From NCBI RefSeq assembly GCF_005670685.2, contig NZ_CP062008.1, positions 1,736,001-1,800,000 on the forward strand: 64,000 nucleotides of DNA, written 5' to 3'. The notes under the pieces are model-generated. The model had not been told where the DNA came from and ran no database searches. It saw only the letters and a list, made by a program, of their open reading frames with translations. The position numbers and the translations under genes were made by a program. The DNA comes from Mycolicibacterium mucogenicum DSM 44124 (GTDB lineage Bacteria > Actinomycetota > Actinomycetes > Mycobacteriales > Mycobacteriaceae). Of this stretch, positions 42,459-50,652 are shown piece by piece. The stretch's first letter is position 1; every line of letters starts with the position of its first letter.

Positions 42459-44417
42459 TTAGAACCGCCCGCCGCCGCCGGAGAAGCCGCCGCCTGAGCC
42501 GCCGAAACTCGTTGAGCTCCAACCACCCCCGTGGCTGCCACCGCCACCACCGCCGCCGCGGATCATGCCCGACAGAATGCCGCCGATGATGATGCCGCCG
42601 ATGTCGCCTGCGGTACTCGTACCGGACCCTGCGTAGGCCTGGCGGGCGGCGCGGACGTCGTTGTCGGCCAGGTTCTGAGCCTGAGCTGCCAGGGCGTCTG
42701 CGGCGTTGGCCTGGTCGATGGCCGCCGGCAGGTCGGTGGCCTGTGCTGCCTGTGCGGCTTCGAGGCGGCGCTGCGCCTCGGCCAGCCGGGTGCGGGCTTC
42801 GGAGCCGACGCTGCCGCGGCGGGTGTCGATGAAATCCGAGACGCCGCGCACCCGGGACTGCGCCGCCAGCAGTGCCTGACCGTATGACTGCCGGAGCCGG
42901 TTCAGGGCCGCGGTTTCCTCCGAGATGGTCGCGAGGATCTTGTCGAGCTGCGAGTCGGCGGCGGTCAGTTGGGTGAAGGCGGTCAGCGGGTCGGCCGCGC
43001 CCGACGCCTGCGCGTTCGAAACCGCTTGTACGGCAGCGGTACGCGCGGCCGTCAGCTCGGTGTAGCGCGCGCCGGGCGGTATCGCCTCGGCGGCCGCGAT
43101 GCCGTTCTGGATGTCGGTGATCGCGGCGGGCAGGGCGCTGATCGCATGGGCGATATCGGTCGCGGCACTGTCGACCGAATCGAGCAGCCGTTGCGCCTGG
43201 CCCACTGCGGATTCTGCGGCGCGGATGGCATTGACCAGGGCGGCCTGACTGTCGCCCGGCTTGCTGACCAACCCGCGCGCGGCGGTGATGTTCTGATCGG
43301 CGAACGCCAGGCGCTCTTTGGCGCCGTCCACATTGCCGGCCACCGACGCCAGCGCGGTCTCGGTGAACTGGCCGTGCAGCCCGGTCAGCGTCTTCTGTGC
43401 CGGCTCGATGCGTGCGGTCAGGGCGACCATCTGCTGGGTCAGCGCGTCCAGTCGGGTCGGCGCGTTGATGACCAGGTCGCGCATCTGATGGAACGCGGTG
43501 CGCCGGTCCTCGAGTTCCTTGTCGGCGCGGGCTGCCGAGACGATCACCTGGGTCAGCAGGTCGCGGCGTTGCTGCGGAGTTTCGGGCACGGCGTCGTCGA
43601 GCGTCTGGCGCACGCTGAACGCCTGTGCCATGGCGGCTTTCGCATTCTGTAGCGCAGTGATGAATGGCGCGGTGTCGCGCTCGCCGAACTCGCCGACGGC
43701 CAGGGCCAGCTCGTTGTCGCTGGTACGCACGGCGTTGTCGACCTCGACGAGGATCGACTTGGACAGGTCCTCCAACGTTTCCGGAGACATCTTCGCGAGG
43801 ACTGCGGGATCGGTGGCGTCAGCCTGTTGCGCGGCGTTGAGGTCGGCCTGCCTGCGCTTCCGGCGACGACTCCGGGCCCACCAGATGAGTCCGGCGAACG
43901 CGACGCCGACGACCGCAAGCGTGATCACCAGTCCGACCCAGTTGAACGGCGCAGTCGACGCCCCCCGAAGTCCGTCTGCGGCAGCGACGGCCGCGCCCGC
44001 CCAGTCGCCGTCGTGCAGCTTGGCTTCGACGACATCCTGGCGCAGGCGGTCGACGTCCACATCGCCTGTCGCGGCCTCAGGCACCAGGAGCGCGTAGGCA
44101 CGATCCTTGATCGCCACGGCAAGGATGGCATCGTGATTCCCCAGAAAGCTTTTGCGCCAGGTGCTTTCGGCCCAGTCGCGGGGACTGGACTCGGAGAAGG
44201 TGTCGACATAGACGACCCACAGCCGGGTACCGCGCTTGTCGTACAGCTGTTGCACCGCGCCGGTGACGTCGCTGCGTTGTTGCCCATTCAGCACACCGGC
44301 CGCGTCGGTGACGTAGTCCGGCAGCCGCATGGGTGGTTCGGCGCACGCGACCGGTGCCAGCAGCGTCCCCACCAACAGGACCGAAATCATCAGCCAGAGC
44401 ACTCGCACGATGCGCAT
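42459..44417 (-). CDS. TPM-domain membrane protein
   Basis: A 652-residue membrane protein. A signal peptide (residues 1-26, ending APVACAE) precedes a TPM domain ([32 protein letters not shown]). One transmembrane helix near 165-187 ([20 protein letters not shown]) follows, then a basic stretch. The long region 190-600 is largely alpha-helical with coiled-coil character, and the tail is glycine-rich ([27 protein letters not shown]), as in YgcG-like proteins. I recall a similar gene (Rv2345) next to dgt in M. tuberculosis. It is divergent from dgt with a 63-bp gap. Function is unknown. Confidence 0.85.
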   Translation of the reverse strand: MRIVRVLWLMISVLLVGTLLAPVACAEPPMRLPDYVTDAAGVLNGQQRSDVTGAVQQLYDKRGTRLWVVYVDTFSESSPRDWAESTWRKSFLGNHDAILAVAIKDRAYALLVPEAATGDVDVDRLRQDVVEAKLHDGDWAGAAVAAADGLRGASTAPFNWVGLVITLAVVGVAFAGLIWWARSRRRKRRQADLNAAQQADATDPAVLAKMSPETLEDLSKSILVEVDNAVRTSDNELALAVGEFGERDTAPFITALQNAKAAMAQAFSVRQTLDDAVPETPQQRRDLLTQVIVSAARADKELEDRRTAFHQMRDLVINAPTRLDALTQQMVALTARIEPAQKTLTGLHGQFTETALASVAGNVDGAKERLAFADQNITAARGLVSKPGDSQAALVNAIRAAESAVGQAQRLLDSVDSAATDIAHAISALPAAITDIQNGIAAAEAIPPGARYTELTAARTAAVQAVSNAQASGAADPLTAFTQLTAADSQLDKILATISEETAALNRLRQSYGQALLAAQSRVRGVSDFIDTRRGSVGSEARTRLAEAQRRLEAAQAAQATDLPAAIDQANAADALAAQAQNLADNDVRAARQAYAGSGTSTAGDIGGIIIGGILSGMIRGGGGGGGSHGGGWSSTSFGGSGGGFSGGGGRF

Positions 44418-44480
44418 GCCGCTCAATGTAGTGACAGGGTATGTGGTAAGCGGACGCGACCGGGCTGGCAGACTTCGGCC

Positions 44481-45749
44481 GTGGGCATTGCAAGCGACGG
44501 ATACAGCGACTTCGACCGGCAGCGGCTGGTCGGGGAGGGCACGAAGAGCGCCACGCTGCCCGGCACCGATTCCGGCCACCGCACGGATTTCGCGCGTGAC
44601 CGGGCCCGCGTGCTGCACAGCGCCGCGCTCCGCCGACTCGCCGACAAGACCCAGGTCGTGGGGCCCCGCCAGGGTGAGACCCCGCGCACCCGGCTCACCC
44701 ACTCGCTCGAAGTGGCGCAGATCGGGCGTCACATGGCCGTGGGGCTGGGCTGCGATCCTGACCTGGTCGACCTCGCCGGTCTGGCCCACGACATCGGCCA
44801 CCCGCCCTACGGCCACAACGGCGAACGTGCGCTCGACGAGATCGCCAAGCCGTTCGGCGGGTTCGAGGGCAACGCGCAGAACTTCCGCATCCTGACCCGG
44901 CTCGAACCGAAAACGCTTGACAGTGAAGGACGTTCGGCCGGCCTGAATCTGACCCGGGCCGCGCTGGACGCGGTGATCAAGTACCCGTGGTTCCGTGAGG
45001 ACCGCGTGAAGTTCGGTTTCTACGACGACGACGCGGCCGCCGCGGCGTGGGTCCGCGAGGGCGCTCCCGCCGAGCGGCTGTGCCTGGAGGCCCAGGTCAT
45101 GGACTGGGCCGACGATGTCGCGTACTCCGTGCACGATGTCGAGGACGGCATCATCTCCGGCCGCATCGATCTGCGTGTCCTCGCGGACGCCGACGCGGCC
45201 GACACCCTGGCCCGCCTCGGTGCCCGCTCGCATCCGACGGTGACGCACGACGACATGCTGGCCGCCGCCGCGCGGTTGTCGCAGCTGCCCGTCGTCACCG
45301 CCGTCGGAAAGTACGACGGTTCGGTCGCGACGTCGGTGGCGCTCAAGCGGCTCACCAGCGAGCTGGTCGGCCGGTTCGCCAATGCCGCCGTCACCGAGAC
45401 CAAGAAGCAGGCGGGCCGCGCGACGATGCGCCGTTTCGACGCCGAGCTCGCGGTACCGGCCCTGGTCCGGGCCGAGGTGGCGGTGCTCAAGATGCTGGCC
45501 CTGCAGTTCATCATGTCCGACCATCAGCACCTGCAGATTCAGGCCGACCAGCGCACCATGGTCCGCGAGGTCGCGCTGTCGCTGTGGGGCCAGGCCCCGG
45601 CGAGTCTCGACCCGCAGTTCGCCGCCGAGTTCGCCCTCGCCGACGACGACGGTGCCCGGCTGCGGGTTGTCGTCGACCAGATCGCGTCGTACACCGAGAC
45701 CCGGCTGGAACGCGTCCACGAGGCGCGCTCGCCGCGGCCGCTGGACTGA
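44481..45749 (+). CDS. dgt: Deoxyguanosinetriphosphate triphosphohydrolase-like protein Dgt
   Basis: A 422-residue HD-domain phosphohydrolase. The metal-binding pattern H...HD is in [13 protein letters not shown] near residue 75 and [15 protein letters not shown] near 100-114, with [16 protein letters not shown] contributing the later Asp. The N-terminus [20 protein letters not shown] is a family signature. It hydrolyses dNTPs to nucleosides and triphosphate, or acts as a regulated dNTPase. It starts with GTG and precedes dnaG by 25 bp, the usual order in mycobacteria. Confidence 0.93.
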   Translation: MGIASDGYSDFDRQRLVGEGTKSATLPGTDSGHRTDFARDRARVLHSAALRRLADKTQVVGPRQGETPRTRLTHSLEVAQIGRHMAVGLGCDPDLVDLAGLAHDIGHPPYGHNGERALDEIAKPFGGFEGNAQNFRILTRLEPKTLDSEGRSAGLNLTRAALDAVIKYPWFREDRVKFGFYDDDAAAAAWVREGAPAERLCLEAQVMDWADDVAYSVHDVEDGIISGRIDLRVLADADAADTLARLGARSHPTVTHDDMLAAAARLSQLPVVTAVGKYDGSVATSVALKRLTSELVGRFANAAVTETKKQAGRATMRRFDAELAVPALVRAEVAVLKMLALQFIMSDHQHLQIQADQRTMVREVALSLWGQAPASLDPQFAAEFALADDDGARLRVVVDQIASYTETRLERVHEARSPRPLD

Positions 45750-45774
45750 ATCCAGCTCCGCCTACACTGGGCGC

Positions 45775-47670
45775 GTGGCCGGCCGGATTCCTGATCGCGA
45801 TATCGCGGCCATTCGTGAACGCACCCGCATCGAGGACATCGTCGGCGAGCACGTGCAGCTGCGCCGCGCGGGTGCCGACTCGCTCAAAGGGCTGTGCCCG
45901 TTCCACGACGAGAAGTCGCCGTCGTTCCATGTGCGGCCCAACCATGGGCTGTTCCACTGCTTCGGCTGCGCCGAGGGCGGCGACGTCTACGCGTTCGTGC
46001 AGAAGATCGAGCACGTCACCTTCGTCGAAGCCGTGGAGCTGCTCGCCGACCGGCTGAACTACACCATCAGCTACGAGGGGTCGTCGACCACCAACGTGCA
46101 GCGCGACAAGGGCAGCCGCAGCCGGCTGCTCGCCGCCAACGCCGCCGCGCAGGAGTTCTACGCCGAGGCGTTGCAGTCGGCCGAGGCCGCCGCCGCCCGC
46201 CAGTACCTCATCGACCGCAACTTCGACGCCGATGCGGCCAAGCGCTTCGGCTGCGGATTCGCGCCGTCGGGCTGGGACACCCTGACAAAACACCTGCTGC
46301 GCAAGGGATTCACGTTCAAGGAGCTGGAGGCCGCCGGGTTGTCCCGCGAGGGCCGCCGCGGCCCGATGGACCGGTTCCACCGCCGGCTGCTCTGGCCCAT
46401 CCGGGGCGCGACGGGTGAGGTGATCGGGTTCGGCGCCCGTCGCCTGTTCGACGACGACCACATGGAAGCCAAGTACGTCAACACACCGGAAACGGTGTTG
46501 TACAAGAAATCTCATGTGCTGTTCGGCCTCGACCTGGCCAAGCGTGATATCGCCAAGGGGCACCAGGCCGTCGTCGTCGAGGGTTACACCGACGTCATGG
46601 CCATGCACCTGTCCGGCGTGACCACCGCGGTCGCGTCGTGCGGCACGGCCTTCGGCGACGAGCACCTGTCGATGCTGCGGCGACTGATGATGGACGACAA
46701 CTTCTTTCGCGGCGAGCTGATCTACGTGTTCGACGGTGACGCCGCCGGACGCGCCGCCGCCGTGAAAGCCTTTGAGGGCGAACAGAATCTGACCGGTCAA
46801 TCGTTCGTCGCGGTCGCCTCCGACGGCATGGACCCGTGCGATCTGCGGCTCAAGTCCGGCGACGGCGCCCTGCGGGATCTGGTGGCGCGCCGAACGCCGT
46901 TGTTCGAGTTCGTTATTCGCACCGCGCTCGAAGAGCACGACCTGGACAGCGCGGAGGGCCGCGTCGCCGCGCTGCGCCGGTGTGTGCCGTTGACGGCCCG
47001 GATCAAGGACCCCACCCTGCGTGACGAGTACGCCCGTCAGCTCGCCGGCTGGGTCGGTTGGGACGACGTGGCGCAGGTGATCGCGCGCGTGCGCGAGACC
47101 GCCAAGTCGGGTCCCGCGACGTCGAAGCGCGACGCCCGCCGCTCGTCGGCACCGGCGGCTCCGGCCGCGGCCGCGGCCGTGGGGCGCCCGAATCCGAAAG
47201 ACCCGACGCTGTGGCCGCAGCGCGAGGCGCTCAAGTCGGCGCTGCAGTACCCGGCGATGGCCGGCCCGGTGTTCGACGGGCTGCCGGTCGACAGCTTCAC
47301 CCATCCCGGGTACGCCGCCGTCCGGCAGGCGATCACCACGGCAGGCGGGACATCATCCGGCCTCGGTGGTGCGGACTGGATCGAGGCGGTCCGGACGGTC
47401 GAGCCAGCCGCCGCGAACCTGATCAACGAACTGTCGGTCGAGGCCTTCCAGGCCGAAGACGACAAGCTGCCGCGATACATCGCGAGCGTTCTGGCCCGCC
47501 TGCAGGAGGTCTGGGTCGGCCGCGAGATCGCCGAGCTGAAGTCGAAACTGCAGCGCATGTCGCCCGTCGAGCAGAGCGACGAGTACCACGCGCTGTTCGG
47601 CGACCTCGTCGCCATGGAGCAGTACCGGCGCAGCCTGCTGCAGCAGGCCAGCGGCGACGACCTCAGCTGA
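45775..47670 (+). CDS. dnaG: DNA primase DnaG
   Basis: A 631-residue primase that makes RNA primers for replication. The zinc domain has CPFHDEKSPSFHV and FHCFGCAEGG (a CHC2 site). The TOPRIM catalytic core has VVVEGYTDVMAMH and YVFDGDAAGRAA. The C-terminal region from about 430 (LWPQREALKSALQYP) would contact the DnaB helicase. A Ser/Ala-rich linker near residues 447-470 separates core and C-terminal domain. The GTG start is chosen. It follows dgt closely. Confidence 0.96.
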   Translation: MAGRIPDRDIAAIRERTRIEDIVGEHVQLRRAGADSLKGLCPFHDEKSPSFHVRPNHGLFHCFGCAEGGDVYAFVQKIEHVTFVEAVELLADRLNYTISYEGSSTTNVQRDKGSRSRLLAANAAAQEFYAEALQSAEAAAARQYLIDRNFDADAAKRFGCGFAPSGWDTLTKHLLRKGFTFKELEAAGLSREGRRGPMDRFHRRLLWPIRGATGEVIGFGARRLFDDDHMEAKYVNTPETVLYKKSHVLFGLDLAKRDIAKGHQAVVVEGYTDVMAMHLSGVTTAVASCGTAFGDEHLSMLRRLMMDDNFFRGELIYVFDGDAAGRAAAVKAFEGEQNLTGQSFVAVASDGMDPCDLRLKSGDGALRDLVARRTPLFEFVIRTALEEHDLDSAEGRVAALRRCVPLTARIKDPTLRDEYARQLAGWVGWDDVAQVIARVRETAKSGPATSKRDARRSSAPAAPAAAAAVGRPNPKDPTLWPQREALKSALQYPAMAGPVFDGLPVDSFTHPGYAAVRQAITTAGGTSSGLGGADWIEAVRTVEPAAANLINELSVEAFQAEDDKLPRYIASVLARLQEVWVGREIAELKSKLQRMSPVEQSDEYHALFGDLVAMEQYRRSLLQQASGDDLS

Positions 47671-47749
47671 GGCTTTTGTCTGCTGTAACGCGGGGAAGCA
47701 GTGTGCGCGATATGGTGGGGCAGAACCGACCCCAGGGGAGAGGCCAATC

Positions 47750-48031
47750 ATGACCATCGGAGCAACCCGGCTCTTCGCCGCAGCAGCGCTCGCGGCCACC
47801 GCAGTGGCTGCCCCGGTCGTCGTCGCGCTGAGCAGTGCCCCGTCGTCGCAGACGACCGCTGACGGCGGCTGCCTGGCCTGGTTCGGCAACAAGGAAGACG
47901 GCAACTGCATGGGCCGCTCCAATGGCCAGCCGGTGAACGTGGGCACGCCGTGGGGCGTCTGGGGTCCGCAGGGCGGCCTCAGCAGCGGCCCGCTGCTGCC
48001 GGGCCAGACCTGGAACCAGCCGCTCGGCTGA
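47750..48031 (+). CDS. Small secreted protein (Rv2342-like)
   Basis: A 93-residue precursor with a signal peptide (ATRLFAAAALAATAVAAPVV). The mature part has CLAWFGNKEDGNC, in which two Cys could form a disulphide, and a Trp/Gly/Pro-rich end (GTPWGVWGPQGG). The ATG follows AGGGGAGAGG. It follows dnaG, as does a small gene in M. tuberculosis. Function is unknown. Confidence 0.8.
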   Translation: MTIGATRLFAAAALAATAVAAPVVVALSSAPSSQTTADGGCLAWFGNKEDGNCMGRSNGQPVNVGTPWGVWGPQGGLSSGPLLPGQTWNQPLG

Positions 48032-48052
48032 GGCTTCTCGAACCGATAACCG

Positions 48053-48069
48053 CCCGATTTTCGGTCGGG
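48053..48069. terminator. Candidate bidirectional terminator hairpin
   Basis: CCCGA-TTTTCGG-TCGGG lies in the 38-bp gap between two convergent genes. It is a short 5-bp stem, with no strong U-tract. Confidence 0.3.
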
Positions 48070-48312
48070 TCAGTCGTGAATCGACTCCGGATGCAGCACT
48101 GCGGTCTGTGAGTCGATCGCCGTCAACCGCACCATGTTCGGGTCCGGTGACACCTTGTCGGCCAACTTGCGCCGGCCGGCATCCAGCACCGCCTTGGTCT
48201 TCGGGCTCTCGGTGATGGCGCGGTATGTGCCGGCGATCTGCTCGTAACGGCGACGGCCTGCTTTGGCTCCCAGAACATAGCCAACGGCCATGACGGCGAC
48301 GGCTCGGATCAC
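48070..48312 (-). CDS. Conserved small membrane-associated protein
   Basis: An 80-residue protein starting at GTG (MIRAVAVMAVGYVLGAKAGR) with a strong GGGAGGGG ribosome site. A hydrophobic N-terminus with the conserved GYVLGAKAGRRRYEQI is followed by helices (AITESPKTKAVLDAGRRKLA). This resembles a widespread actinobacterial small protein of YtxH-like type, from memory. Function is unknown. Confidence 0.75.
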   Translation of the reverse strand: MIRAVAVMAVGYVLGAKAGRRRYEQIAGTYRAITESPKTKAVLDAGRRKLADKVSPDPNMVRLTAIDSQTAVLHPESIHD

Positions 48313-48470
48313 TGGACCCCTCCCTGATGACGGTGCTTGGCTCCATCCTGCCTCACGATCGCCGATGCGTCTGGCCCGACCGGCAGCTACCAGCCGATTC
48401 AAAGATCCGCACAGTCATGCGCTAGAGTCATGCCTCGGTTCAGGGACACGCGCCCGGGGCCTGAGCACAA

Positions 48471-48543
48471 TCCCCTGTAGCTCAATTGGCAGAGCTCCCG
48501 ACTGTTAATCGGGCGGTTATTGGTTCGAGTCCAATCGGGGGAG
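48471..48543 (+). tRNA. asnT: tRNA-Asn (GTT)
   Basis: A 73-nt cloverleaf. The acceptor stem TCCCCTG pairs with CGGGGGA, with one G-T pair. The anticodon stem CCCGA/TCGGG encloses loop CTGTTAA with anticodon GTT at 48504-48506. The T-arm ATTGG-TTCGAGT-CCAAT is complete, and CCA is not encoded. It follows the conserved small gene divergently. Confidence 0.97.
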
Positions 48544-48550
48544 CAACGGT

Positions 48551-48572
48551 GACCAGCACGGAAGTGCCGGTC
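48551..48572 (+). terminator. Hairpin after tRNA-Asn
   Basis: GACCAGCAC-GGAA-GTGCCGGTC forms a 9-bp stem with one mismatch and is followed by ATTTTG, a short U-run. It is 7 bases downstream of the tRNA and is likely its terminator. Confidence 0.55.
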
Positions 48573-48726
48573 ATTTTGCATTCCGGGGCGGCTGCATCGT
48601 CCTCGACTTCGGGCCCTGCGTCGAGCGTGGGGCCTGACGTGATTTTTCCGGCGCGTCACCTCGAAAAGGCCCACGCTCGGTACGTGCCCAGAGTTTGGTG
48701 CCCACGCTCACGGGTACCCGCAATGC

Positions 48727-48957
48727 ATGAACGAATCGCGTACCTCGGTCGGCGCCATGGTGCCGGGCCTGGTGACCATCGCCACGAGTTTCGTGGCCCT
48801 GGTCGTCGGAGCCGTCGCGATGGTGGCCGGATATCTGACGTTCGGCGCAGTGGCGATGATCGTGTCATTGGCCGCTGCGACGTTCGGCGCCGTGTGGTTG
48901 CTATCGGGCATGCTGCTCAGCGAGCACCACCCGCACCTGCATGGCCACCACGTCTGA
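48727..48957 (+). CDS. Small membrane protein
   Basis: A 76-residue protein with two adjacent hydrophobic helices (LVTIATSFVALVVGAVAMVA and AVAMIVSLAAATFGAVWLL). It has a His-rich C-terminus (EHHPHLHGHH) that could bind a metal. No strong ribosome site is seen. An intrinsic-type hairpin follows 31 bp after the stop. Function is unknown. Confidence 0.65.
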   Translation: MNESRTSVGAMVPGLVTIATSFVALVVGAVAMVAGYLTFGAVAMIVSLAAATFGAVWLLSGMLLSEHHPHLHGHHV

Positions 48958-48987
48958 GCCGTCGGCAGAACCCAAAAGCACTCGAGA

Positions 48988-49009
48988 AAAAGGCGTTTGA
49001 GCGCCTTTT
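48988..49009. terminator. Intrinsic-type bidirectional terminator
   Basis: AAAAGGCG-TTTGAG-CGCCTTTT is a perfect 8-bp stem with A- and T-tracts at its base, an uncommon textbook terminator shape for mycobacteria. It lies 31 bp after the small membrane protein gene. Confidence 0.7.
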
Positions 49010-49132
49010 CGGTGTGGCGTTGCCGCGCGCGGCAACCGAGTTCGACCGAGATCGCCGTCAACACGCCCACGCAGGCCTGATCGGTCTGCGGCGCAATGGG
49101 AAATAGGAGTACGGACGAAAGGGAGCGAATCT

Positions 49133-49747
49133 ATGACGAACGTTTTGGAACAGATCAAGGGAGCGACCGCGTACGACCCGTCTGGCGAGAAGATCGGCAA
49201 GATCCACGAGCTCTATCTGGACGCACAGAGCAGGCAGCCCACGTGGGCGTCGGTTCACACCGGCCTCTTCGGTATTTCGGAGTCGCTGGTTCCGCTGGCC
49301 GGTGCCCGGCCCGACGGCGACGATTCGGTGCGGGTGGCCGTGGCGAAGAGCGCCGTCAAGAACGCCCCGCACGTGGACATCGGTGACCGGATCAGCCCGG
49401 CGGACGAAGCCACCCTGATGCAGTACTACGGGATGCGGTCCGATCGGCCCACGACCCCGCAGCCGCCGCAGCCCGAGCCCGAATCGTCGCCGTCCAATGG
49501 CGGCAAGCACCTGCGCGGCGCGGCACCGGCCCTCGGCGGGATCGGCGGTACCTCGGCGAACACGACGGCCCAGACCAACCCGACGACAACGCATACCGGG
49601 CCGGAGATGACCCGCTCGGAGGAGCATCTCCAGGTGGGCGCCGTCAGCGCTGACCATCTCAGCCGACCGGAGTCGACGGGGCGGGGCCCAGATGCAGGAT
49701 CGGAAACGGTCGCCCGTCGCCGTCGGTCTCCGACCGGCTCAGGGTGA
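49133..49747 (+). CDS. PRC-barrel protein with truncated C-terminal domain
   Basis: A 204-residue protein. Residues 1-95 form a PRC-barrel domain (ATAYDPSGEKIGKIHELYLD, QPTWASVHTGLFG). A Pro/Thr-rich linker follows to about 158. MTRSEEHLQVG (159-169) is the opening of the DUF2382/YsnF domain that usually follows in such proteins, but it stops there, and residues 176-204 are encoded on the antisense strand of the next gene's end. The ATG follows AAAGGGAG. The protein is probably a shortened version of a PRC-DUF2382 stress protein. Confidence 0.75.
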   Translation: MTNVLEQIKGATAYDPSGEKIGKIHELYLDAQSRQPTWASVHTGLFGISESLVPLAGARPDGDDSVRVAVAKSAVKNAPHVDIGDRISPADEATLMQYYGMRSDRPTTPQPPQPEPESSPSNGGKHLRGAAPALGGIGGTSANTTAQTNPTTTHTGPEMTRSEEHLQVGAVSADHLSRPESTGRGPDAGSETVARRRRSPTGSG

Positions 49748-50135
49748 CGAAGCCGTGGCGGTGGTAGAAGCCGACCGCTTGCGGATTCTGCTCGTTGACG
49801 TCGACCAGGAGGCCCGGGTTCTTGGCCCGCGCATCGGCCAGCAGGACCGAGCCCGCGCCCCGACCACGATGCCGGTGGTCGATGAACAACATCTCCAGGT
49901 TCCCGCCGGCGACACCCGAGAAGCCCACCGGCACGCCGTCGGAGTCCGCGACGGTGAGGTCGACCATCTTCAGGTACTCCTCGGCAAGGCGCCGTTCGTA
50001 GAAGTCGATGTCGTCGGCGGTGAGGAAGTGGTGCGTGGCTTCGACCGCGCTACGCCAAATGCGTACCAGCTCCGGCCATTCCGCGGGTCCATGGCACGGC
50101 CGTAGTGAGAAGTCTTGCGTCGTGGTCACGTTCAC
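49659..50135 (-). CDS. GNAT-family N-acetyltransferase
   Basis: A 158-residue acetyltransferase. Motif A for acetyl-CoA binding is FIDHRHRGRGAGSVLLADA near residues 83-101, and motif B is in QAVGFYHRHGFVTLSRSE. N-terminal GPAEWPELVRIWRSAVEATH is typical of YjaB/PhnO-like GNATs. It lacks a clear substrate prediction. Its last 89 bases overlap the end of the PRC-barrel frame. The start is GTG. Confidence 0.85.
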   Translation of the reverse strand: MNVTTTQDFSLRPCHGPAEWPELVRIWRSAVEATHHFLTADDIDFYERRLAEEYLKMVDLTVADSDGVPVGFSGVAGGNLEMLFIDHRHRGRGAGSVLLADARAKNPGLLVDVNEQNPQAVGFYHRHGFVTLSRSETDGDGRPFPILHLGPAPSTPVG

Positions 50136-50168
50136 AGGGTAGTGACAGGCAATGACGGGCTGGTGGCC

Positions 50169-50573
50169 TCACCAAGCCAGGACGTGCTGCGAGCCGGGGG
50201 CCGGTTCGTCGTCGGAGTCCGCCGGGGGAGTCAGTAGGTCGCCCCAATGCTTCAGTGCGGTTCGCATCGCGTCGGGGCGGGACCCGCCTGCCAGCCGCAG
50301 TGAATGGCCGCCCGACAGTTCGACCAGGGCCTCGGCCAGTACGTAGGGCGACATGTCGGAGTCGTGGGCGACCCCGATCAATTCGACGGCCGCGTCCTGC
50401 CATCGCCGCCGCTGAAGTCCGACGAGAACGCCGACGGCAAGGGCCAGTACGCGACGTTGTGCCTTGCTGCCCGCGGCCGGCCACGTGCCGCCGCCGTAGA
50501 GTCCGGCGACGCCTCCGGGCAAATCACCGTCGTACTCAGGTGGTCCACCACCGACCGTGATCGACATGGCCAT
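50169..50573 (-). CDS. Helical protein of unknown function (ANTAR-like region)
   Basis: A 134-residue protein beginning MAMSITVGGGPPEYDGDLPG. The middle (QRRVLALAVGVLVGLQRRRW, DAAVELIGVAHDSDMSPYVL) resembles the three-helix pattern of ANTAR RNA-binding domains, but the match is weak. The tail is acidic and Pro-rich. It lies 33 bp upstream in transcription of the GNAT gene on the same strand, so the two may be co-transcribed. Function is uncertain. Confidence 0.6.
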   Translation of the reverse strand: MAMSITVGGGPPEYDGDLPGGVAGLYGGGTWPAAGSKAQRRVLALAVGVLVGLQRRRWQDAAVELIGVAHDSDMSPYVLAEALVELSGGHSLRLAGGSRPDAMRTALKHWGDLLTPPADSDDEPAPGSQHVLAW

Positions 50574-50652
50574 TGTTTACCCGCGCGACAGTGCCGCGAA
50601 ACGCACAGCTATCCGGAGCGATGCAGGTGCACCGCCCCGGCTGGTGATCTGA

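Noticed and set aside
42459..45719. Extension of the TPM-domain frame far upstream to 1086 residues
   Set aside because: The first 434 residues are antisense to dgt and have no domain; a signal peptide marks the real start at 44417.
48471..49132. Integrated prophage at tRNA-Asn
   Set aside because: No integrase, phage gene or duplicated tRNA 3' end was seen.
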